From assembly GCF_001649575.2 (NCBI RefSeq), contig NC_051445.1, positions 11,732,599 through 11,796,598 of the forward strand: DNA of 64,000 nucleotides, in the 5' to 3' direction. Origin of the DNA: Kryptolebias marmoratus (taxonomy: Eukaryota > Chordata > Actinopteri > Cyprinodontiformes > Rivulidae). The translations under genes and the position numbers were made by a program. This document shows, piece by piece, positions 56,301 to 64,000 of this stretch. Numbering within the stretch: the stretch's first letter is position 1; every line of letters begins with the position of its first letter. The notes under the pieces are model-generated. The model was given only the letters and a program-made list of their open reading frames with translations. It did not search any database and had not been told where the DNA came from.

Positions 56301-57284
56301 NNNNNNNNNNNNNNNNNNNNNNNNNNNNNNNNNNNNNNNNNNNNNNNNNNNNNNNNNNNNNNNNNNNNNNNNNNNNNNNNNNNNNNNNNNNNNNNNNNNN
56401 NNNNNNNNNNNNNNNNNNNNNNNNNNNNNNNNNNNNNNNNNNNNNNNNNNNNNNNNNNNNNNNNNNNNNNNNNNNNNNNNNNNNNNNNNNNNNNNNNNNN
56501 NNNNNNNNNNNNNNNNNNNNNNNNNNNNNNNNNNNNNNNNNNNNNNNNNNNNNNNNNNNNNNNNNNNNNNNNNNNNNNNNNNNNNNNNNNNNNNNNNNNN
56601 NNNNNNNNNNNNNNNNNNNNNNNNNNNNNNNNNNNNNNNNNNNNNNNNNNNNNNNNNNNNNNNNNNNNNNNNNNNNNNNNNNNNNNNNNNNNNNNNNNNN
56701 NNNNNNNNNNNNNNNNNNNNNNNNNNNNNNNNNNNNNNNNNNNNNNNNNNNNNNNNNNNNNNNNNNNNNNNNNNNNNNNNNNNNNNNNNNNNNNNNNNNN
56801 NNNNNNNNNNNNNNNNNNNNNNNNNNNNNNNNNNNNNNNNNNNNNNNNNNNNNNNNNNNNNNNNNNNNNNNNNNNNNNNNNNNNNNNNNNNNNNNNNNNN
56901 NNNNNNNNNNNNNNNNNNNNNNNNNNNNNNNNNNNNNNNNNNNNNNNNNNNNNNNNNNNNNNNNNNNNNNNNNNNNNNNNNNNNNNNNNNNNNNNNNNNN
57001 NNNNNNNNNNNNNNNNNNNNNNNNNNNNNNNNNNNNNNNNNNNNNNNNNNNNNNNNNNNNNNNNNNNNNNNNNNNNNNNNNNNNNNNNNNNNNNNNNNNN
57101 NNNNNNNNNNNNNNNNNNNNNNNNNNNNNNNNNNNNNNNNNNNNNNNNNNNNNNNNNNNNNNNNNNNNNNNNNNNNNNNNNNNNNNNNNNNNNNNNNNNN
57201 NNNNNNNNNNNNNNNNNNNNNNNNNNNNNNNNNNNNNNNNNNNNNNNNNNNNNNNNNNNNNNNNNNNNNNNNNNNNNNNNNNNN
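56301..57284. other. Assembly gap (984 N) followed by a C homopolymer
   Basis: The run of N is preceded by CCCCCC and followed by C19. Any open frame through it is an artefact. Content is unknown. Confidence 0.99.
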
Positions 57285-57399
57285 CCCCCCCCCCCCCCCC
57301 CCCTTCCTCCCCAACTCGGAGCCATAAGTACACCTGGGCTGGATCACTGATAACTCTTTGCTGTTTCTGTTGGCACAGCCTCTCATTCCTGTGGCAAGA

Positions 57400-58140
57400 A
57401 TTCTGCAGATTTGTTGCTTAAACACAACATTCCAAAACTAAATGCACGGCTTTGGGAAACACCTTTGATTAATTAAAAGAAAAGAAACAAGCATTCTGCT
57501 ATAATTTATGAAGATAACATTGTAAGGAAAGCATGGCGTGTCACACCTCTGCTCGTGAACCATGCAGTCCAGGTTTGGGACATTAAAACCCTTTAGGCCC
57601 CGGGGAATTCAGGGAGGGGTCTCTGCTGATTTGATGTTTGGATCTGGAGACTTTCAACTCGGGGTCCAATGCTCTGGGGCTTTATTTGTGTTCTTTGTTA
57701 TTTTGTGGCCGAGTAAATAATCTTGCTGATGGAAGCTGCTGCTGTCAGGGACTTTGTTACTCTTTCAAGTCAAACTAACGTCCAGATTTATTCCGGGACT
57801 CCCATTTCTTGCTGCAGAACTTTGCACCGCCTTGAGCCGATGAGTGTGATTCACTTGACCAGTTCAGGCTGATTAGTGTACATACATGGAGTCAGTCTGT
57901 CATCACTTTAACATCGGCTTTCATAAAGTTTTGGGTCTTTGCAAAATTAGAAATAAAGATTTGTTTCATTGTGATGCTCTCGGATTTGGCAAGCTAGTAA
58001 ATGCTTAAACTCCGTAATTCATACAATGTTTTTTTTTTATCTCATAAACAATTATTCTAAAAAGGTGTCACTTAATGGTGACTGGACTCAAATTCATGTG
58101 AGCAATGTACCAAAATGGCCATTATTAATAATAAAAGTCT
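57400..58140. other. Non-coding sequence; possible far 3' part of efna3
   Basis: Minus-strand AATAAA signals (TTTATT on the plus strand) occur near 57680 and 57787. They could end a long efna3 3' UTR, but the gap at 56301-57284 and the distance from the stop codon leave this open. No frame or repeat is recognised. Confidence 0.25.
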
Positions 58141-58157
58141 AAAAAATAATAACTTGA

Positions 58158-58492
58158 ATGGTTCAGATTTTTTGAAGTGGTGATTAGTGGAAAGGTTGTG
58201 AACAATTAACGTCTTTCGTATCGTAGATAGCTCTTCGAACAGCCTTGGTTTAGAGAAAAAAAAAAAAAATTCTGACCCAATTAAAAAGCTAAATCTGACT
58301 GAAACCAAGCGCAGTCTCAAAAACCAAAGAACTTTATGATACAACCAGTAATGCATTTTGACAGTGGTGTAAAGGAGAAAAAGTCACAATGACATTTGTT
58401 TAAAGATTAGCTAAGAGCTATCCACAACGAGTTAGACATTAATTGTTCATAACCTCTCCACAGAACCCCACATCAAAAAATCCGAACTACCT
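58158..58492. repeat. MITE with long inverted ends (family member)
   Basis: The left arm has GGTTCAGATTTTTTGAAGTGG, GGAAAGGTTGTGAACAATTAA and GTAGATAGCTCTTCGAACAG. The right arm has AGAGCTATCCACAACGAG, TAATTGTTCATAACCTCTCC and CCCCACATCAAAAAATCCGAA, the reverse complement with few changes. The copy lacks most of the core and is one of the clearest inverted pairs. Confidence 0.7.
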
Positions 58493-58599
58493 CTTTAAAG
58501 TTTAACAACAGGTTGAAGAGAATAAGCCCAGCCCATGTTTACAGATGGCTCTCCTGACCCTTTTAGCGCCGTGTTTTCTCCTCAGGCTAACCATTTAAA

Positions 58600-60506
58600 C
58601 ACCACAGCAAACTTTTTAAAAAAAAAGAAAAAAAAAACATCACAAGAAAAAACCAGAAAACAAAGAAAAAAGCTTCAAGTTCATAAAAAAACAAACAAAA
58701 AAAACCTCAACATCACATTTCATAACAGGACACTGTATCTCCATTCCGTTGTGACATTTACACGAGTACTTGAACGCCTCGTGACGCCGGTGGGTGAGCT
58801 GCCGAGTGACCTCGCAGGACAGCCATCAGCTCCCAGTTCATCTTTGTCGCTTCAGCCGATGCTAAAACCGTCACCTTCATCAGCGTTCTCAGCCGCTCCC
58901 TACTGGAGTCCATCAAAGTATGGTTACCATGGTGAATAAGGTGCTAGTCGCTATGGAAATGCTATTCTGAAGCAACCGAAGCATACATTTGTCGTCACTT
59001 TTGAAATGCTGAACCTCCCCAACAAAGCACTTGGTTTGTTTGTAATAGTTTTGTTTTTGATATATAGATTTTTTTTTTTTTAAATTTTGCATTTTTATAC
59101 TTTTAAGACGTACAGGATGTAGATGTATTGTCAGGCTGTTAGTACCATTTAAGACATTTCCTCTCATTGTCAAACACACACACACACACACACACAGAGA
59201 CAAGCAAACACACTCGTACAGTACTGTAAGAGAAACGCCGTTGACGTGTAGCACTGGGCATGAAAAGGTTTACAGAGAATGGAGCCGGCGGACCAGCGTG
59301 AACCGAGGCGAGGAAAACTGTCCGTTCGGACTCGGCTCTTTGCGAGCGAGTGTCCTTCCTCCCCATCGCCAGTCCTCGTCCTCCCCGTCTGGACAGTTCG
59401 TTGTTGTATTGCTGAGTGAACTCGTGGCGGCTCCGTCAGCCGGCGTGTGCTTTGCTAACCTTCGGGGGGGGGGGGGGGNNNNNNNNNNNNNNNNNNNNNN
59501 NNNNNNNNNNNNGGGGGGGGGGGGAGGAAACGACGGAGGCCTAGCCGAGCACAGGAATCAAAAACGCGGCAACTCATAACGCGAGGAAAAAAGGCTCTCG
59601 GTCTCGGTCAATGGCACGTGTAAATTCATTTCTTCGTCTTCTTTCCCGCAAAAAAAAAAAAAAGGCGATCAGTGACAGATTCATCAAATAAATGCTTTGT
59701 ATTCTCCTTCCTCCCCCTGACAGTCAGTTCGCTTGACGCAAACATAGGATGACACGGTAAACATGGCGGACATTTGGACATTTTGAGCCCAGCTGTGTTT
59801 TTGTGTGTATGAACTATCAGCTACGTCGTCTAGTTTCCTAACCAAACCCAGCATAGATCATTGGCTGGGCTTATTATACTTTTTTTTCGCCCCCTCTTTA
59901 GAATGGGACAAGCTCCCAGCCATCAAGATCGACAACAAGATGAACAAGAAAGGCAATATCAGTTCAGTCCGTTCGAGCTCAGCTGAAGCCTCGGTGCAAG
60001 AAACTACGGCAGCTAGCCCTAAAGGAGTGTTACAGCCAATTAGATCCAAAGGAAAGTCTTGAAATGGTTTGCAGTTGAGAGGCTCTTTGGGACTTTTTGT
60101 TTTAAGGATTTCAGCCCCGCCCCGCCTGTTGTATAAATGCTTTAAGTGGCGAGCGTGATTCGACAAGCGGCCTGCGCCACAAACACAAAGGCAAGCGGAC
60201 GCACACAAAAACAAAGTCTCACACACGGTCTGCCGCTCCTGCACCTGGCTGGGATTTAAAGCAACTCGCAGTTGGGTCTGTGTCACCGAGCGCCCGGAGG
60301 TGTTTTTTTCGACACTCCCTCCGACGTACACCTGCACAAGCACACACATTCACACGGCGATGCCCCCCAAAACCCATCTACCCCCAACCCCTGACCCCGT
60401 CCCACCCCCGCCCCAAAATCCTCCTCGTCTTTCCTCCCGACTCCCGCTGACAGTGTGCACCCTCCCAAGGCTAGTTGGCACGGTGACGCTGATGGGACGG
60501 CCGTTG
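58600..60506 (-). other. efna3: Possible 3' UTR and downstream flank of efna3
   Basis: The sequence follows the efna3 stop codon and has no coding frame. It includes a GC-rich stretch at 59260-59460, a CA microsatellite at 59173-59197, an A run at about 59649-59663 and a sequencing gap (59479-59512). Where the transcript ends is unknown. Confidence 0.3.
59479..59512. other. Small assembly gap inside a poly-G tract
   Basis: The 34 N are flanked by G15 on the left and G12 on the right, so the gap is almost certainly an unresolved G homopolymer or G-rich repeat. The glycine-rich frame across it is an artefact. Confidence 0.97.
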
Positions 60507-60625
60507 CTAGGAGACGAAGAGGGCGGCGAGGAGGAGCATCGTGACGGTGAGCAGGAGGCGATCTCTGGACGGACTGCTGCCGCTGACGCTCTTCTCCAGC
60601 TTGGGGACGAAAGGGTTATATTCAT
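60507..60625 (-). CDS. efna3: Ephrin-A3 last coding exon (3' partial gene)
   Basis: After a TTTTTCTCCAG acceptor the minus strand reads EYNPFVPKLEKSVSGSS, then PSRDRLLLTVTMLLLAALFVS and TAG at 60507-60509. Human ephrin-A3 ends NPQVPKLEKSISGTSPKREH plus a hydrophobic tail, so NPxVPKLEKSxSG is a clear family signature. The C-terminus is a GPI signal with a Ser/Gly-rich site before a hydrophobic stretch. The exon opens in phase 1, as does the last exon of efna1. Ephrin-A3 is a cell-surface EphA ligand. The receptor-binding exons are not in this window and must lie beyond 64 kb, as the gene runs on the minus strand. Confidence 0.85.
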
Positions 60626-60711
60626 CTGGAGAAAAATAAACACACACAAAGGAACAGTCTGAACATCTTTGAAGCGGTGCTCTGTCAAGTCATCAGTAGT
60701 CGGTATCTTAC

Positions 60712-60807
60712 CTGCAGCAGAAACTTTCTCGGTTTGAAAGTTTGACTCCAGCATTAGTTGGTAAACCTTTATGCTGCTGTCTCTTTGGAATGATACGGTT
60801 ATTGATG
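60712..60807 (-). CDS. efna3: Candidate penultimate exon of efna3
   Basis: A strong donor (CTGCAG|GTAAGA) lies 86 bp upstream of the last exon. The 86-bp intron has a T-rich tract and ends in CAG. The frame across this junction is open: ...NFQTEKVSAA, then D from the split codon, then EYNPFVPKLEK. The proposed acceptor, GACCCAG at 60808, gives a 96-bp exon, phase 1 at both ends, skippable like human EFNA3 exon 4. Its sequence is not recognisably like the mammalian exon and the acceptor is mediocre, so the 5' border is a guess. Confidence 0.35.
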
Positions 60808-60999
60808 CTGGGTCAGAGTCACACTTTTGTTTTCCTGTTTAGTTTCTCTTTGGCTCCTTAAAAAAACATAGTTCCCCTAAATCTACTTCAGTATACTGGC
60901 GTTATTTTTGTCTTCCTATAACCCTTTTAGCTACTGTTTCAGTACATTTAGCATTGAGCTTCAGCTTTAAAATAACTTTCATTATTAATTTCTGAGTAA

Positions 61000-61400
61000 A
61001 AGGGACCTATTATGCTTCCTTGAACAACTCAGGATTGGTCTGTGGGCTGCAGAAAACATGTTCATTGCATTTAATACACAAAATCATTCTCAGATATTCA
61101 GATTTTACCTGATCACTTCTGCCTGTTTTGAGCTCATTACAGAATGAGAGGTTTTAGGGCTATGTCACTATTATGCAGATAAGCTGCTATTGGTCACGAT
61201 AGGCATGCCATATGTCCTTCCCTTGCATTGCTATGGCAGGCCCCAATAAGTGGGTGGAGCTCCACTTGGGTTGCTAGGTGACGGGCTGGGCTGGGCTCGG
61301 GGTTGCTAGGTGACGGGGATTGTGACGCAACAATCCCGAGGTTTTTAAACCGGGTTGTTTTTGCAGACACCAGAAAACATTTACTGTGCATCAGAGTACA
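61000..61400. repeat. Teleost MITE-like repeat
   Basis: AAAAGGGACCTATTATGCTTCC is the opening of a very common teleost interspersed repeat. The internal GTTGCTAGGTGACGGG occurs twice, near 61270 and 61303. The right end is uncertain, and no target duplication is seen. Confidence 0.45.
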
Positions 61401-61459
61401 TCTGCTGTAATGTATGTCGTCTTTTTCTGTATTTTCTTTTTGTTTCAAAGTGAAACGTT

Positions 61460-61785
61460 CGTAGCTGTGTGATCAGATTTTTGTTAATGGCTTTTTAGCT
61501 GTTTTAATGGAGAAAAATTTATAAGAAGGCATCAGAAATTAATGTTAACGATGGGTCTTTTAAAGTTCGATCTATATTTCTTTGTCCATTTGATCTAAAT
61601 TCTATATAATATGTAACCAGGAAAAGGTATTTGATATTTTTATATGAATGATTTGACATATTACATCTAAAACCCGGGTTAATTTATGCATGTTTTCAAT
61701 AAATATTGATCAAGGTCGTCCCTCGGCTAGGACCAAGTTTTTAATTTTGGCCCCCTTGTGTGACTGAGTTTGGCACCCCTGCTTT
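61460..61785. mobile_element. 5'-truncated copy of the 63051-type hAT element
   Basis: From TGTGATCAGATTTTTGTTAATGG to TGAGTTTGGCACCCCTG it follows the 3' two-thirds of the element at 63051-63570. Shared segments are ATATGAATGATTTGACAT, TACATCTAAAACC, GGTTAATTTATGCA and TTTTTAATTTTGGCCCCCTTG. The left end is missing. Confidence 0.8.
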
Positions 61786-62139
61786 AACAGAAACACATTC
61801 ATTGTTTTCAGCCTAAAACCTTTAACTTTTCAAAGTCTTTTATGTGAAGATGGCAAACAAAAGGCTACTTTTCAGTCCTGCCCGAATGGAAATCTGCATC
61901 ATCAGCAGCAGGAGACTGCAGCTGTCATCTGAGGGCCCTTATTGTTCTAAAAAACTGACACACTTCAGACGGAAACACGGCGCAGGACCTGTAATCCTCT
62001 CCGATCGCCCGCCATGCACACCTGGCACTTTTCTAAATATAGTTTGCAGTCTTTTGTTCGGGGAGAGACGTCGACTGTTGATGTGTAATCGATGAACAAA
62101 GAAAAAAAAAACACCAGCAGCAGACAGCTCACCGCTGAG

Positions 62140-62470
62140 ACACGTGTAGTCACTTGATTAATGAGGCTGCAGACGAGACGGGAGCACAGTTTTCCGTCTG
62201 CGCAGAAGTCGGCCGCGGCTGATTAGTAATTCTGTTTGCTGTCTCATTAAAGTGCAGATGTTTTCGGCGTTTCCACTGTCTGTCTGCAGCCGCTCCGCGG
62301 GTCAAACAGTGGAGTAATGACTGGATGACACCTGGGTGGGTGTTTTTTTTCTGGTATGCTCCGCCGGCCGCTCTAATGAGGTCCACGCGGCGGCGGCGCT
62401 CGGGTTAAACGCTTTGACCGAGCGTGCAGCTGAGGGGTCGGGACTCGGTGTTACTTCCCTGTGTTTCGGC
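62140..62470. promoter_or_regulatory. Candidate conserved non-coding element near efna3
   Basis: CACTTGATTAATGAGGCTGC, GGCTGATTAGTAATTCTG and CTGTCTCATTAAAGTGCAG lie in a GC-rich, CpG-containing block without repeats. It may be an intronic enhancer of efna3. It is inferred from motif content only. Confidence 0.3.
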
Positions 62471-63050
62471 GCCGCTGACTGACACAGAAACGTGTTTTTT
62501 TTTTTTTTTTAAACACACATGCAGAAACAGCAGACTGAGGAGAATGTCACACGACTGGTTTTAAAGTCTGGCTGTTTGCCTCATTACACGCACACACACA
62601 CACACACACCTACTATCTGTCGCTCTCACAGGTAACAGATAATTATTGGCAGACGTTCTTGGTGCGATGTTTGCGTAAGGCCATGTGACGCACAGTTTGA
62701 CCTCCTGGCACGCCAAGCCAAACAACTGTTAATGTGGCAGCAAACGTGCGGGTTTATTTTTTGCGTGCATGTGTGTGTGTGTGCGTGTGCTGCCAACATT
62801 TCAGCGCACGCCGAGCAGCGACCTGATAATTAGGAGGCTCACGCTGTCGAGGATGTCTGCGAACACGCCGATTTGGAGAGAAAAAATAAAAACAGGAAAA
62901 AGGCGACAGGGTTCACGGGAGCGTGTGCAGTGCTGCTCACCGCGGCATGCTTTTTTGGGGGGGGCTCGATTTGATTGAAACGTCTGCACTTCATTACACT
63001 AAACACTGACATTTAAAACCTCAGATATTGTACTTTCTGACGATCTAGTT

Positions 63051-63570
63051 CACACGTGTCAAACTCAAGACCCGCAGGCCAGATCCGGCCCTCTGTAACG
63101 TTTCATCCAGCCCTCCAGTCTGGGACAGATCGAGTCTCTGATTCTTATTTAGCTTTAAAAAAAATAGCCTAATTAGTGAAGTTTTCTCTTGACTGTGAAT
63201 TAGAAGCCAACAATATATAGTTTGAATTTCTGTATGATCAGGTTTTTGTTGATGGCTATTTAAAAAAAATCTGTTTTAATGTTAAAAAATGTATTTAAAA
63301 GCTGAGTGAGGCATAAGAAATGACAGCTAATGATGTGCTTTTTGAAGTTTGATCTATTTGTCTGTGTTCATTAAAGCATGTTTGCTTTAAATTCTGTATA
63401 ATTCGTAACTGGGAAAAGGTCATTGATATTTCTATATGAATGATTTGACATAATACATCTAAAACCAAGGTTAATTTATGCAATTTATGTAATATTGATT
63501 GTGATTGGCCCTTGGCTGGGACCACATTTTTAATTTTGGCCCCCTTGCGTCCCTGGGTTTGATACCCCTG
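63051..63570. mobile_element. Non-autonomous hAT-type element with 8-bp flanks
   Basis: The left end reads CACACGTGTCAAACTC and the right end GGGTTTGATACCCCTG, an imperfect inverted pair of the CAGGGGT(G)TCAAA type. The flanks ATCTAGTT (63043-63050) and ATCTAGCT (63571-63578) agree at 7 of 8. It has no transposase frame. The copy at 61460-61785 is a truncated relative in the same orientation. Confidence 0.8.
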
Positions 63571-63919
63571 ATCTAGCTGATCTAAGATTGGTGACGCTCT
63601 TGCTTCAGAACATTAAACCCCCTCTAGAAGCTGGTTGGGAGAGTCTCACGTAGGTATTTTTGGCAGACTGCATGCAATACTATAGAGGTGGAACAGCTCT
63701 TGATAAGTGATATAATATTGTGGCTGAGTGCATATAGCTAGAAAACCTTTAAGATAAAGGTTTAAATAACAATAGCCACAGCTGCTACAGGAGGAACACT
63801 TAGACCAAATCATTCAAAGTACTTTATGACAAAAAGAGAGCTTTCAGAGCTATTTTACCACGGTTTGCCTTAGGTCAATTGCTATAAAACTGCCTGAGTT
63901 ATAGTCTCTTTTATGTTTG

Positions 63920-64000
63920 CTAATGTTGATTAGTTGTGGCGGCCATCTTGAATCAGGTATCAAAAGGTACGTCGATTATGTTCTGAGAGTTTTAATCAAA
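63920..64000 (-). repeat. Edge of a dispersed 300-bp repeat, minus orientation
   Basis: TAGTTGTGGCGGCCATCTTG and AATCAGGTATCAAAAGG, then TTCTGAGAGTTTTAATC, are the reverse of the CAAGATGGCCGCCAC...AAACTCTCAGAA order seen at 51590-52450. The window ends inside it. Confidence 0.6.

Larger units (their letters stand above)
60626..64000 (-). other. efna3: efna3 upstream region, probably intronic
   Basis: Only the 3' exon or exons of efna3 are present, so this stretch is expected to be intron up to the window edge. It contains a MITE fragment at 61000-61400, two related hAT copies (61460-61785 and 63051-63570), a CA run at 62588-62609 and a GC-rich, TAAT-containing block at 62140-62470. No ephrin ligand-domain motif occurs on either strand. 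Confidence 0.5.

Noticed and set aside
56044..57425. Long minus-strand frames of 354-429 codons
   Set aside because: Most of their length is N translated as X across the assembly gap.
59241..59579. Glycine-rich plus-strand frame
   Set aside because: It is produced by the poly-G tract and its 34-N gap, on the strand opposite the presumed efna3 3' UTR.
1..64000. CRISPR arrays, operons, ribosome binding sites, prophage
   Set aside because: No regularly spaced identical repeats or bacterial gene layout; spliced vertebrate genes and fish transposons show nuclear eukaryotic DNA.

Overview
The window looks like nuclear DNA from a teleost fish. Coding exons are sparse and spliced at GT-AG sites, introns of about 0.1 kb sit beside one of 7.8 kb, CA/TG microsatellites are abundant, and the interspersed repeats (Tc1, hAT-type MITEs, L2-like LINE, tRNA-type SINEs) are of teleost type. 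There is no bacterial gene organisation, so most ATG-to-stop stretches are chance frames. Two genes can be read directly, and both are GPI-anchored ephrin-A ligands on the minus strand.

Region 1 (about 2.5-12.6 kb, minus strand): a complete ephrin-A1 gene, efna1. Four coding exons (12188-12285, 4076-4371, 3781-3966, 3500-3621) join in frame into 233 residues: signal peptide, receptor-binding domain with four cysteines, a charged stalk and a C-terminal GPI-attachment signal. Intron 1 is 7.8 kb and holds TAAT/ATTA-rich blocks that look like regulatory DNA. A GC box and a CCAAT box lie upstream of the start codon. A poly(A) signal near 2.54 kb would give a 3' UTR of about 1 kb.

Region 2 (about 12.7-57.7 kb): about 45 kb of non-coding DNA with no gene I recognise. 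It holds an L2-like LINE remnant that carries a nested insertion and an 87-nt near-perfect palindrome, a Tc1 element with a LINE 3' end inserted in it, a solo LTR, a hAT MITE with a perfect 8-bp target duplication, tRNA-type SINE copies, a MITE family with long inverted ends, a dispersed tandem repeat of about 300 bp, and a TTAGGG-like tandem dimer. Low-repeat blocks between these may be enhancers. An assembly gap lies at 56301-57284.

Region 3 (about 57.7-64 kb, minus strand): the 3' end of a second ephrin-A gene. The last coding exon (60507-60625) has the ephrin-A3 C-terminal signature and a hydrophobic GPI tail. A plausible penultimate exon lies 86 bp upstream of it. The ligand-domain exons are not in the window and should lie beyond 64 kb.

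Human EFNA4-EFNA3-EFNA1 are adjacent and co-oriented, so efna3 followed by efna1 on one strand is conserved microsynteny. Both ligands are surface proteins that bind EphA receptors, and the shared interval is a natural place for common regulatory elements. I found no convincing previously undescribed gene system. The most unusual structures are the 87-nt palindrome in the L2 remnant, the long-inverted-end MITE family and the repeat carrying a conserved GTAGCTGAGAGTCATCC phrase.
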